A stretch of 64,000 bases of DNA from Ruegeria sp. 6PALISEP08 (GTDB lineage Bacteria; Pseudomonadota; Alphaproteobacteria; Rhodobacterales; Rhodobacteraceae), in contig NZ_LGXZ01000013.1 in assembly GCF_001238295.1 (NCBI RefSeq), positions 56,846 through 120,845 on the forward strand, in the 5' to 3' direction. This document shows positions 18,549-27,308 of the stretch, piece by piece (positions within the stretch are counted from its first letter, which is position 1; each line of letters opens with the position of its first letter). Below the pieces are notes generated by a model. It searched no databases. It had not been told where the DNA came from and was given only the letters and a program-made list of their open reading frames with translations. The position numbers and the translations under genes were made by a program.

Positions 18549-20084
18549 CTATGCCTCCGCCAGCCCCAGTTTTGCGGCCAGCCCAATTCTTTGTATTTTG
18601 CCTGTCGCACCCTTCGGTATCTCTTCGAGTATAACTACTGAACTCGGCACTTTAAATTTAGCGAGCCTAGAACCGACAAAATCCCTAATTTCCTGACCTG
18701 CGATTGAGGCACCTTCGGCGAGCACGACCGCCGCGGAGATATCTTCGCCCAATTTTTCGTGGGGTACAGCGAAACAAACTGCCTGTGCAACGTCCGGATG
18801 GCTTAATAGAATGGCATCAACTTCGAGCGGACTGATTTTCTCTCCGCCGCGATTGATAAGCTCCTTAAGACGACCGGTCAGTCGCAGGTAATTCTCTTCG
18901 TCGAACGACCCTTGGTCACCAGTGCGAAACCAAGTTTTCCCGCCCACTTCAAAGAAGTTTTCGGCATTTGCCTGCGGGTTGCTTTCGTAACCCTGCGTCA
19001 CGTTCGGACCGCTGATAACGATTTCTCCGACGTCCCTCGAAGAGATCAGAACATTTTCGTTCTCGTCTGCAATTCTGACTTCGGGACCTGCTGCTATTCC
19101 AACAGATCCGGGTTTTTGAGTTTGGGGAGTAAGCGGGTTGCAACACATTTGATGTGTCGCCTCAGTCATGCCGTAGGCTTCGATGACGGGCGCATTAAAG
19201 GTTGCCACCAACTCTTCCATTACCTGGCCCGGCAACGAAGCAGAAGAAGACCGAAGAAAGCGCAACCGCGATTGCTCAATGATCGATTGGTTTCGTGCAG
19301 CTCGGGCGAGAATAGCTTGATGCATTGTCGGAACTGCGGTGTACCAGGTAGGGTCGACTTCAGCGACTTGAGAGAAAAAGCTGAGCGCGTTGAACCCGGG
19401 GGCGCAGCTAATTTGAGATCCAGCACCTAAAGACGCGGCAACGGCCGCAATCAACCCGTGGATATGAAACAGCGGCATAATGCTCAGACAGCGATCGTCG
19501 ATTGTCAGTTTCAAAGACGAAGCCACGTTTCGCGCGGATGCGTAGATATTGGCCTGCGTCAGAGGGACGATTTTGGGACGCGATGTAGTTCCTGACGTGT
19601 GCAGTATCAGGGCGACATCATCTTCGCCCGGCGTGGATGTGTCAGCCGAGCCAATTGGGTCACAGGACAAAATAGAAAACTGACCGGCCGAATGTAAGCT
19701 ATCGTGAGAGGCCCTCAAGATTGCGACGCCAAGGTCCCCAGCAGCTTTTACGGCAGGTCCATCGTCGTTTTCGTTTACCAGAAGGGCCTTGGCCTTCAGG
19801 TCTTTGAGGTAGAAAACGTATTCTTCGTAAGTGTACGCCGGGTTCAAAGGTGCAGTCGTTGCCACTTGGGCAACGGATATGAAGGCCGTCGCCATTTCGG
19901 GACCATTGGGCAACACAATTGCCACTCGGTCGCCGCGACCTACTCCGATCTGATGGAGATCTTTTTTGACCTTTGCGCAAAGCTCACGCAGCCCGAGGTA
20001 GTTCAACCAAGATCGACCAGGGGCACCGATAGCGTTTGCAGTGCCAGAATGGGGTGCGATCAATTCGGCGACTAAGTGGGGCAT
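18549..20084 (-). CDS. AMP-dependent acyl-CoA synthetase, oxalate-CoA ligase-like
   Basis: Activates a carboxylic acid as acyl-adenylate, then forms the CoA thioester. The P-loop HTSGTTSRPK is at residues 162-171, EAYGMTEATHQM is the A5 motif, WFRTGDQG is the A7 motif, and the C-terminal lysine lies in GATGKIQR. The 511-residue length and the Gly-Thr-Thr-Ser-Arg-Pro form of the loop resemble plant AAE3 and bacterial oxalyl-CoA synthetases, so a small dicarboxylic acid is likely. It is preceded by an FAH-fold gene and followed by the PanE-like gene, all on the minus strand. A GntR gene (21013) opens the cluster. Confidence 0.85.
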   Translation of the reverse strand: MPHLVAELIAPHSGTANAIGAPGRSWLNYLGLRELCAKVKKDLHQIGVGRGDRVAIVLPNGPEMATAFISVAQVATTAPLNPAYTYEEYVFYLKDLKAKALLVNENDDGPAVKAAGDLGVAILRASHDSLHSAGQFSILSCDPIGSADTSTPGEDDVALILHTSGTTSRPKIVPLTQANIYASARNVASSLKLTIDDRCLSIMPLFHIHGLIAAVAASLGAGSQISCAPGFNALSFFSQVAEVDPTWYTAVPTMHQAILARAARNQSIIEQSRLRFLRSSSASLPGQVMEELVATFNAPVIEAYGMTEATHQMCCNPLTPQTQKPGSVGIAAGPEVRIADENENVLISSRDVGEIVISGPNVTQGYESNPQANAENFFEVGGKTWFRTGDQGSFDEENYLRLTGRLKELINRGGEKISPLEVDAILLSHPDVAQAVCFAVPHEKLGEDISAAVVLAEGASIAGQEIRDFVGSRLAKFKVPSSVVILEEIPKGATGKIQRIGLAAKLGLAEA

Positions 20085-20141
20085 CCGGGATCCGTTTACA
20101 AAAGCATTGGCCTATTTCGCAGAGAGGGTTCGGTGTCGGCT

Positions 20142-20825
20142 CTATGTCACCTTGACAGTTAGGCTACCCAATTTGTCGACCGTCAAAACCATCACATCAC
20201 CTCGGTTGACGGGGCCAACGCCAGAAGGAGTTCCAGAAAGGATAACGTCTCCGGCAGCAAGTTCGAAGTAATCGCTCAGGTATGAGATCATCTCAGGAAC
20301 TTTCCAGATCATCTGGTTCAAATCGCCTTCCTGCCTAATTTCCTCGTTCACCGTTAGGCGAATTGCGCCTTCGTCGAGTGCTCCTACTTCTTCTGCTTTG
20401 TGCACCGGTCCGCATGGAGCTGAGCGCTCAAATGCCTTCCCGATTTCCCAAGGGCGACCCATTTTCTTCATTTCGCCCTGTAGATCTCGACGGGTCATAT
20501 CGAGTGAAAGCCCGTAGCCGTAGACATGATCCAGAGCATCTTCCACAGAAATTTTTGTGCCGCCGGATTTGAGCGCTACATACATTTCAGCTTCATGATG
20601 TACGTCTGAGCTGTGAGCAGGATATGGAAATTCTCCGGATGGATCGAGATTGTCAGGATTCTTTTGAAAGAAAAATGGGGGTTCACGATTTGGGTCGTGG
20701 CCCATTTCTATAGCATGCGCCGCGTAGTTTCGACCAATGCAATAAACCCGACGTACCGGAAACCGGCCACCGCCTTCTACCGGTATTTCGTGAACCTTCG
20801 CCGCGGGAATTACATGATCGTGCAT
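20142..20825 (-). CDS. fumarylacetoacetate hydrolase family protein (short form)
   Basis: Short FAH-fold enzyme (227 residues) of the type that includes fumarylpyruvate hydrolase and acylpyruvases. The typical opening VYCIGRNYAAHAIEMG is followed by the metal-binding Glu in HHEAEMYVAL and by DMTRRDLQ, and the fold closes with LSGTPSGVGPVNRGD. All catalytic landmarks are present. AGGAGG lies seven bases before the ATG. It is upstream of, and on the same strand as, the acyl-CoA synthetase. A second, longer FAH paralogue lies at 21833 on the opposite strand. The substrate is probably a 2,4-diketo or 2-keto-enol acid; the exact one is not visible. Confidence 0.87.
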   Translation of the reverse strand: MHDHVIPAAKVHEIPVEGGGRFPVRRVYCIGRNYAAHAIEMGHDPNREPPFFFQKNPDNLDPSGEFPYPAHSSDVHHEAEMYVALKSGGTKISVEDALDHVYGYGLSLDMTRRDLQGEMKKMGRPWEIGKAFERSAPCGPVHKAEEVGALDEGAIRLTVNEEIRQEGDLNQMIWKVPEMISYLSDYFELAAGDVILSGTPSGVGPVNRGDVMVLTVDKLGSLTVKVT

Positions 20826-21012
20826 CGCTATCCTCCTGAACGTTTCGTTGCCAAAGATCGGTTTGCCAATCTGTGGCCTTGTTCCGATCGAAGCGGTACC
20901 ACGCCCGAAAGGACGTAGCTGTTGCCTCAGTCATCGCCAATGTGACCGTCTATTTGCAAGAGGTTCAGCCGCAGCTTAACCCAACCATTTCCAAAATTGG
21001 TCGGGCGCTGGT

Positions 21013-21693
21013 TTAATGGTCGGCCTCAAGACTAGCTGGCAAAACACGGGAGTAAACGGACCTCAGATGAGCCAACATGGCCTGCGCCGCCTCTTCTCCG
21101 TCCCCACTCGATATCGCCGACAGGATCAAGTCATGCTCTCGAAAGCTGGAATAATCATCGGGGGGTTTATAGGTTTTACGAGGTTGCCCCCACACAATGG
21201 ACCTTCGAACGGAATTCAGGGTCTCGAAGAAATACAGGAAAAGCTGGTTACGCGTTGCCCGGGCTATCGCATGATGCAAATTGTTGTCCCACGCTTCATA
21301 AGTGCGCCAGTCCTCTGCGGCTCGGCACCTCTCAACGCATAGTCTCATTTGCTCGCGGTCCGAGCGCGTAGAATGAAGCGCGGCAAGGCGGCTAAGCTGC
21401 GGCTCGATCGTAAATCGCACTCCCACAACCTGTTCTGGCTTGATCTGGTCACCCAGATAGGTCACGTCCGTCAGATTGAGAACCGGTCGGGCACCGACGA
21501 AAGTGCCCCGACCCACATGCCGCCAGATAAGCCCCTGCGCCTCAAGTTCAGCCAATACGCGCCTCAGCTGATTTCTGGTTGTGCCAAGCCGTTGGCACAG
21601 TTCCCTTTCAGGCGGAAGCCTATCGTTGTGCCGGTACCCAGCATTGTCGATCAGGTCCCGGACACGTTGCGAAAGTTCTGTAGGCTCACTCAC
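21013..21693 (-). CDS. GntR family transcriptional regulator (FCD type)
   Basis: DNA-binding regulator with an N-terminal winged helix (LPPERELCQRLGTTRNQLRR, about residues 25-44) and the all-helical FCD ligand-binding domain (RFTIEPQLSRLAA, then HHAIARATRNQLF with the metal-ligand histidines). The start is uncertain: GTG at 21693 gives the usual short N-terminus; an in-frame ATG at 21759 would add 22 residues without a clear ribosome site. It sits between the two FAH-fold genes and is divergent from the one at 21833, so it most likely controls the 17.5-26.6 kb catabolic genes. Confidence 0.87.
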   Translation of the reverse strand: MSEPTELSQRVRDLIDNAGYRHNDRLPPERELCQRLGTTRNQLRRVLAELEAQGLIWRHVGRGTFVGARPVLNLTDVTYLGDQIKPEQVVGVRFTIEPQLSRLAALHSTRSDREQMRLCVERCRAAEDWRTYEAWDNNLHHAIARATRNQLFLYFFETLNSVRRSIVWGQPRKTYKPPDDYSSFREHDLILSAISSGDGEEAAQAMLAHLRSVYSRVLPASLEADH

Positions 21694-21832
21694 GTTGCCA
21701 CCCAATTTGCTGATTGGTTGATTGATTGAAACGCCAAGTCGGCAAAAACTCAAGGGCAAGTGACAACCAAATCTGAGTCGCCTGCCAAGATCGGTGACCT
21801 AAGTTGGCGCCAGCATATAGTAGGAGAGCCAA

Positions 21833-22753
21833 GTGCGTTTAGCGACTGTTTCAGTAGATAGCCACGCCGTTTGCGTCGCATTTCTTCCCAATGGAAGCAG
21901 GTTGGATGTTTCGCGTGCGATTAAGATGCTCATGCCGGATACGGCTCTTGATGTAAGCACGATGCAGTTGGTTATCGAAGGCGGTCAGACCGCGCTGGAA
22001 GCGTTGAGTGCCGTTGTTGCCGCGGGTGAGGCAGGCGAACTCAAGGACCTGCTCGTCCCCGAAGACGCGCCTCTTCTGTCGCCCATTCCCACGCCGCGTA
22101 AGAACGTTTTCTGCGTGGGGCGAAACTACGCTGAGCACATCGCAGAAGGCGAACGGGCGCAAAAAGAGAAAATCGGCATCACCGAGCATCCGGTTTTCTT
22201 TACCAAGCCGCCGACCTCGGTCGTTGCGCCAGACGCTGACATCCTACTCTTTCCTTCAGTGTCGCAGTCCATCGACTACGAAGTCGAGTTGGCAGTCGTG
22301 ATAGGGAAGCGCGGCCGTAACATCACCAAGGCAGATGCGTTTAATCATGTCTTTGGGTATTCTATTCTGAACGACATAACCGCCCGAGACATACAGCGCC
22401 GCCATGGCGGCCAGTACTTCAAAGGCAAAGGGTTGGATGGATCTTGCCCAATTGGTCCCTGCATCGTGACCGCCGATGCCGTCAGCGATCCGCAAGCTCT
22501 GTCGATCGGACTGACAGTTAACGGTGACCAGCGCCAAAACGGGATGACGTCGGACATGATATTCGACATTCCAACGTTGATCGCATCCTTGTCTGAAGGC
22601 CTGACACTGGAACCGGGAGACATCATTGCGACAGGTACGCCATCAGGCGTCGGATACGCAATGGAACCGCCGCAGTTTTTGAAAAACGGGGACGTCGTAG
22701 TTTGCGAGGTTTCCGAAATCGGCACGCTAAGGAACACAGTGCGCGCCGTATAA
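21833..22753 (+). CDS. fumarylacetoacetate hydrolase family protein (long form)
   Basis: FAH-fold enzyme of 306 residues with an N-terminal extension of about 90 residues and the C-terminal catalytic domain: NVFCVGRNYAEHI, the Glu pair in IDYEVELAVVIG, NDITARDIQ, KGLDGSCPIGP and IATGTPSGVG. Related enzymes act as 2-hydroxyhepta-2,4-diene-1,7-dioate isomerases, hydrolases or decarboxylases. The GTG start has AGGAG seven bases upstream. It is the first gene of a plus-strand run with the ABC importer and the Ldh2-type dehydrogenase (to 26579), and is divergent from its likely regulator at 21693. Confidence 0.87.
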   Translation: MRLATVSVDSHAVCVAFLPNGSRLDVSRAIKMLMPDTALDVSTMQLVIEGGQTALEALSAVVAAGEAGELKDLLVPEDAPLLSPIPTPRKNVFCVGRNYAEHIAEGERAQKEKIGITEHPVFFTKPPTSVVAPDADILLFPSVSQSIDYEVELAVVIGKRGRNITKADAFNHVFGYSILNDITARDIQRRHGGQYFKGKGLDGSCPIGPCIVTADAVSDPQALSIGLTVNGDQRQNGMTSDMIFDIPTLIASLSEGLTLEPGDIIATGTPSGVGYAMEPPQFLKNGDVVVCEVSEIGTLRNTVRAV

Positions 22754-22809
22754 TGGCTCCTACGCAGCAATCGCTGTGAGGCGTCAACATTCAAGGGAGG
22801 AAGACTACA

Positions 22810-23838
22810 ATGATGAACAGAAGGACTTTCACAGCGTCCCTGCTTACTGCTGTTCCGGTAGCAGGAGCACTAGGAACAATGGGTTTTGCGCAAGACTTGC
22901 GTGAAATCACCTTCGTGCAACCCAGCCCTTCGGCAATCAACTCATTTCCTGTGTTTGTCGCCATTGGAGAAGGGTACTTCGCAGATGAAGGATTGAACGT
23001 GACCGTCGAGGCTATCAACGGCTCAGGCGCCGTGCTTCAGGCATTGTCTGCTGGGCAAGCGCATTTCGGTCGCCCTGGACCCGGGCCTCTGATTGCGGCG
23101 CGGTCGCGCGATGTGGATGCCGTACATATCTACAACGTTGCGGCACGCAGCAACTTCGGCATCGCGGTGCCGGAAGACTCTGAAGTCCAAAGCGTTGAGG
23201 AACTGCGCGGGAAGGTCATCGGGACCGGCACCGCAGACGGTGCCGAAGTGGGTTTTGCACGCAACGTCTTGACCGGTGCAGGTATGAAAGAAGGTGAGGA
23301 TTTCACATTTCTTACCGTTGGCGACGGCGGCCCGGCGACAGCAGCTTTCCTGAACGGTGAAATCGACGCATATTCTGCTTCGACGGCAGATACAGCAATC
23401 CTGAACCAGCGCGGAATGAAGGTGCGCGACATAACGCCTGCGGAATTTGGGCGTTTCTTCGGAAACGGTATCGCCACAATGGCTGACACAATCGCCAATG
23501 ATCGCGAATTGGTCGAGGCCTGGAGCCGCGCGTTCGCACGTGGCCATGCCTTTGCTCTCGACGATGCCAACCGTGAAGCTGTGCTGAAGCATCTGGCGGA
23601 CGGCAATCCGCAGGAAGGCGAAGACAAGGAATTCCAGGCAGCGCTGTTCGATGCCGTACGTTCGAAAACCATAGCAGCGGATCCAAGCAATGGTCTGGGA
23701 TGGTACCCCGCCGAGGTTTGGCAAGAGTGGCAAGACGCACTTGTCGCAGGGGGTGAAATTCCGGGACCGCTTGATGACTTGAGCGCCGCCTGGACCAATG
23801 AATTTGCCGCCATTGGCAACGAGGCCGCCAGCAAATGA
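22810..23838 (+). CDS. ABC transporter substrate-binding protein (NMT1/SsuA type)
   Basis: Periplasmic solute receptor of the NitT/TauT importer family (nitrate, taurine, sulfonate and thiamine-precursor class). The signal peptide MMNRRTFTASLLTAVPVAGA has a Tat-like RRTF start and ends at GFA. The mature domain has the NMT1 pattern PVFVAIGEGYFADEGLNV near residue 45. Its stop overlaps the ATPase start by four bases (ATGA). With the FAH enzyme upstream and the dehydrogenase downstream, the ligand is probably the compound degraded by this cluster; its identity cannot be read from sequence. Confidence 0.88.
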   Translation: MMNRRTFTASLLTAVPVAGALGTMGFAQDLREITFVQPSPSAINSFPVFVAIGEGYFADEGLNVTVEAINGSGAVLQALSAGQAHFGRPGPGPLIAARSRDVDAVHIYNVAARSNFGIAVPEDSEVQSVEELRGKVIGTGTADGAEVGFARNVLTGAGMKEGEDFTFLTVGDGGPATAAFLNGEIDAYSASTADTAILNQRGMKVRDITPAEFGRFFGNGIATMADTIANDRELVEAWSRAFARGHAFALDDANREAVLKHLADGNPQEGEDKEFQAALFDAVRSKTIAADPSNGLGWYPAEVWQEWQDALVAGGEIPGPLDDLSAAWTNEFAAIGNEAASK

Positions 23839-24644
23839 ACGCTGCAGCCGCACAAAAGTTTTCCGGCGCGCCCTTGGGCACGCCGGTCTACGAATTGACC
23901 CATTTAAGCAAGACCTATGCACGCAACCTTGTTGTTGCGCTTGAGGATATTGATCTGACGCTACGGAAAGGAAGTTTCACTTCTGTCATTGGGTCCAGCG
24001 GGTGCGGGAAGTCAACTCTGCTCAAGATCATGGCGGGTCTGATCCCTCCCACCAAAGGGCGTGTGATCCTACAGGGCATGCCAGTGACCGGACCCCGTCG
24101 AGACATTGGCATGATGTTCCAACAGGCGACACTATTTCCCTGGAAAACAGCAGTGGAAAACATCGTGTTGCCAATCGAGATCCGCGACGGCAAGGCAGCC
24201 GCGAAGCAAGCAATGGGCAAGGCTCACGAACTTTTGGACATCGTGGGTTTGAAGGGATTCGAAAACGTATACCCGAACGAATTGTCGGGCGGCATGGCGC
24301 AGCGCGCCTCAATCTGCCGTATGCTGATCACAGAACCAGCCGTGCTTTTGTTGGACGAACCATTCAGCGCGCTGGACGAGCTGTCACGCGACATGATGAA
24401 TATGGAACTGCAGCGGATTTGCCATGAACAGGATGCGACTGCTTTTCTTGTTACGCACTCTATTCAGGAAGCCGTGATTTTGTCCGACGAAATCGTCGTG
24501 CTAAAACCACGCCCGGGCAGGATTGCCGAAATTGTGAAGGTCGACCTGCCACGCCCGCGCACGTTGGATATGATGACCACGCCCAAGTTTGGCGCCATTG
24601 TAGACTACATTCGCGGCCTCCTGGATAAGGGAGAAGAAATGTGA
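23835..24644 (+). CDS. ABC transporter ATP-binding protein (NitT/TauT type)
   Basis: Energises the importer formed with the flanking genes. Walker A GSSGCGKST is at residues 53-61, the Q-loop follows at FQQATLFPW, the signature is LSGGMAQR at 150-157, Walker B is VLLLDEP at 170-176, and the switch histidine is in LVTHSIQEA. All are intact. The start overlaps the receptor stop by 4 bp and the end overlaps the permease start by 4 bp, so translation is probably coupled across the three genes. Confidence 0.93.
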   Translation: MNAAAAQKFSGAPLGTPVYELTHLSKTYARNLVVALEDIDLTLRKGSFTSVIGSSGCGKSTLLKIMAGLIPPTKGRVILQGMPVTGPRRDIGMMFQQATLFPWKTAVENIVLPIEIRDGKAAAKQAMGKAHELLDIVGLKGFENVYPNELSGGMAQRASICRMLITEPAVLLLDEPFSALDELSRDMMNMELQRICHEQDATAFLVTHSIQEAVILSDEIVVLKPRPGRIAEIVKVDLPRPRTLDMMTTPKFGAIVDYIRGLLDKGEEM

Positions 24645-25513
24645 GCGACGTTCATAACTACTCACCTGCCCTAAAAGACGCCGACACCGCAGAAGACACG
24701 GTATGGGAACAAAAAGTTCACTTTATAGACTCGGTCCCACGCTGGCTGGCGATGACCTTTGTCTTCGTGGTTTTCGTCGGCACTTGGCAAATTGTGACGA
24801 GCCTTAGGCTGGTTTCCCCGATCATTCTGCCTACACCGTTGGAAACCCTGAAAGATATGATCTTCGTGGGTCAAAATCTATTGACTGGCGGCTACATGCT
24901 TGGGGCGCTGTGGATCACAATCAAAGAAGTTATCTATGGTTTTGCACTGGCAATCGCGATCGGTTTTTCGCTGGGCGTATTGGTGGGGGAAACGGCATTT
25001 GGTGAAAAGGCAGTGATGCCTTACCTGGTGGCGATAGATACCATGCCAAAGGTGGCATTTGCCCCACTCTTTGTAGCGTGGTTGGGTTTTGGCATTGAAT
25101 CAAAGGTCGCGCTTGCTGCCTTTATCGCAACATTTCCAATCGTTGTTGGTACTGCGGCCGGGCTTCACGCTGCCGACGAAAACGCGCGTATGCTTTTCAA
25201 GACGATGGGTGCAAGTCGGATGCAGACATTGATCAAGATGAAATTGCCAACTGGCCTACCGCAGGTTTTCACTGGCCTCAAGATCGGAGCGGTCGGCGTA
25301 ATGGCTGGCGCAATCACAGGAGAATTCCTGGGTGGTGGCAAGGGATTTGGCGAACTTATCCGGGTTGCGGCCTCGCAGCTCAACACGCCGCGCGTCTTCT
25401 CGTTGATCCTGTATCTCAGCCTTGTTGGTCTGGTCGTATTTGCGTCGGTGGTTTGGACACAGCGTAAATTGGTGTTCTGGCACAAAGAACAAGTAGGAAG
25501 AGATGACTTCTGA
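24641..25513 (+). CDS. ABC transporter permease (NitT/TauT type)
   Basis: Inner-membrane subunit with about six hydrophobic helices (the first at residues 38-58) and the cytoplasmic EAA loop, here TMGASRMQTLIKMKLPTGLP, followed by FTGLKIGAVGVMAG. It starts with GTG in the sequence ATGTGA, overlapping the ATPase stop. The end overlaps the start of the dehydrogenase gene by 11 bases, extending the operon. The length of 290 residues is normal. Confidence 0.92.
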   Translation: MSDVHNYSPALKDADTAEDTVWEQKVHFIDSVPRWLAMTFVFVVFVGTWQIVTSLRLVSPIILPTPLETLKDMIFVGQNLLTGGYMLGALWITIKEVIYGFALAIAIGFSLGVLVGETAFGEKAVMPYLVAIDTMPKVAFAPLFVAWLGFGIESKVALAAFIATFPIVVGTAAGLHAADENARMLFKTMGASRMQTLIKMKLPTGLPQVFTGLKIGAVGVMAGAITGEFLGGGKGFGELIRVAASQLNTPRVFSLILYLSLVGLVVFASVVWTQRKLVFWHKEQVGRDDF

Positions 25514-26579
25514 GCCTGTGAAAATAGACTGCCACACCCTGCGTGAATTTGTGGCGGCCGCACTCGAAACTCGAGGTGTGCCAAAATCAGACGCGGACAA
25601 GGTGGCCTCGACGATGGTTGAGGCCGACATTTATGGCTACGGCACGCACGGTGTCTTTCGCCTGCGACAGTACCTAGCCCGGCTGGCGGGAGGCGGCTCT
25701 AATCCTACGCCAAAAGTCACAGTAGTACATGAGACTGTTGCAACCGCTTTGATCGACGGAGATGACGGCCTCGGCCATCTGGCTATGTCGGCGGCCCGGG
25801 ATCTTGCAATTGAAAAGGCAAAAGAGGCCGGCATCGGATGGGTTGGTGTTCGGCGCGGCAATCATGCGGGACCACTGGCACTTTATGTACGTCCACAAGC
25901 CGAGGCAGGGCTGCTTGGTATGGCCGCGGCAGTGGGTAGCGCGAACCACGTCCCGCCTTATGGCGGTAGCGATTTGCTTCTTGGCACCAATCCCATTGCT
26001 TTTTCCGCCCCTGCCGATGGTCCCGACCCGTTTGTGTTTGATATGGCGACGACCGTAGCCGCGATGGGTAAGATCAAAACCCTGTTGCAGCAAGGCAAGC
26101 CTATGCCCGAGGGCTGGATGGTTGGGCGTGATGGAAACCCATTGACGGACCCTGCGCTCAAGTCAGAAGGGTTTCTGTTGCCGATTGGGGGTCCGAAAGG
26201 GTTCGGTCTTTCCGTAGCTATCGGATTGATGGCCGGGGTGTTAAACGGCGCGGCCTTCGGCTCTGATGTGGTTAACTTCACCTCAGACACGACATCGTCC
26301 ACAAACACAGGGCAATTTGTAATGGCGCTTGATCCGGCAGCTTTTGGAATGGACAAAGACTTTGCTTCTAGGGCAGCCCGCGTGTTTTCTGAAATGCGCG
26401 CATCTCCCCCCCTGCCCGGTCATGACCCGGTGCGCTTGCCCGGAGACGGCAAAACGGCTGCTGCAGAGGCCCGCCGCAAAGACGGTGTGAGGCTGAACCC
26501 CGCTCTTTGTAGAGATCTCAACAAACTTGCTGAGGACTGTGGGCTATCCCCTCTGTTTCCTAGTCTCAGTGCCGACTAG
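25503..26579 (+). CDS. Ldh2-family malate/lactate/ureidoglycolate dehydrogenase
   Basis: NAD(P)-dependent oxidoreductase of the Ldh2/MDH2 family, which oxidises 2-hydroxy acids such as malate, L-sulfolactate, 2,3-diketogulonate and ureidoglycolate. Landmarks: YGTHGVFRLRQYL near residue 40 (with the catalytic His), GVRRGNHAGPLALY, LLGTNPIAFSAP, VFDMATTVAAMGKI and GGPKGFGLSVAIGLMAGVL. Full length at 358 residues. It overlaps the permease gene by 11 bp, so it belongs to the importer operon. A FAD-linked D-2-hydroxyacid dehydrogenase (broken) lies beyond the next gene; the pair may have handled both enantiomers of one hydroxy acid, which is inference. Confidence 0.87.
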   Translation: MTSEPVKIDCHTLREFVAAALETRGVPKSDADKVASTMVEADIYGYGTHGVFRLRQYLARLAGGGSNPTPKVTVVHETVATALIDGDDGLGHLAMSAARDLAIEKAKEAGIGWVGVRRGNHAGPLALYVRPQAEAGLLGMAAAVGSANHVPPYGGSDLLLGTNPIAFSAPADGPDPFVFDMATTVAAMGKIKTLLQQGKPMPEGWMVGRDGNPLTDPALKSEGFLLPIGGPKGFGLSVAIGLMAGVLNGAAFGSDVVNFTSDTTSSTNTGQFVMALDPAAFGMDKDFASRAARVFSEMRASPPLPGHDPVRLPGDGKTAAAEARRKDGVRLNPALCRDLNKLAEDCGLSPLFPSLSAD

Positions 26580-26621
26580 CAGCGCATCCGTGGGAAGCTG
26601 GTAGGCGCTTTTGACGAGAGT

Positions 26622-27305
26622 TTAGCGAGGTGTCTCGCCCTCTGCCTCCAGCGCTTTCACAAGAGCAGAAAGCTTGTTCATCATGTGATGCTTCATGGAC
26701 TTTCCAAGCCCATCTGCATCTCGGTCCTTGAGCAACTTCATCATGGCTTCATGTTCGTCAATGGCCTGCGCCCAGCGCTCGTCCGACAAGTTGGCCATAA
26801 AGCGTGCGCGGCGGGCCCGTGCGGCCAACAGCTTGTGGTGGCTTTCAAGGATATCGTTTCGCGCGCCACGTATCAGTGCCTGATGAATGTCCTGATTGGC
26901 CTAAAAATATGCCTGGCGATCACTCGATTTATAGGCTTTCAGCATATCGACGTGGCGACGTTCGATTAGTTCGATTTCAGCAGAATCCATGTGCTGACAT
27001 GCCAACTCTCCCGTCAGTTGCTCAAGCGTTGCAAGCACTGGAAACGTTTTCTCCAATTCCTCTCGCGTGACACTGGCGACGCGGGCTCCCCGGTTGGCCT
27101 GAAGTACCACAAAGACTTCTGATGCAAGCACCTTTAGGGCTTCTCGCAGTGGTGTCCGTGAGATCCCCAGCGAATCGCAAAGCTGTTTCTCGGGCACTTT
27201 TTCACCCGGCTTTTGAACATCTTCGACAACCAGGTTACGCAGCCTTTCGACCAGTTCTTCGTGAAGGGTCGGGCGATTAATGCTGTCCGTCAGGTTCATT
27301 TCCAT
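26622..27305 (-). pseudogene. GntR/FCD regulator interrupted by an in-frame TAG
   Basis: The frame starts MEMNLTDSINRPTLHEELVE with a complete winged helix (KQLCDSLGISRTPLREALKV). It runs into the FCD domain and stops at TAG (26903-26901) after SSDRQAYF. Translation in the same frame continues as ANQDIHQALIRGARNDILES and onward to LVKALEAEGETPR, which is the remainder of the FCD domain. The full frame is 228 codons with only codon 135 lost; a Gln codon (CAG) is the simplest ancestor. The first 134 residues could still bind DNA but lack most of the ligand domain. It begins 4 bp after the end of the broken FAD dehydrogenase gene, in the same operon. A sequencing error remains possible. Confidence 0.85.
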
Positions 27306-27308
27306 TTC

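Noticed and set aside
23023..23922. Minus-strand frames of up to 299 codons
   Set aside because: Antisense to the ABC substrate-binding protein gene, which has a signal peptide, a ribosome site and family motifs.
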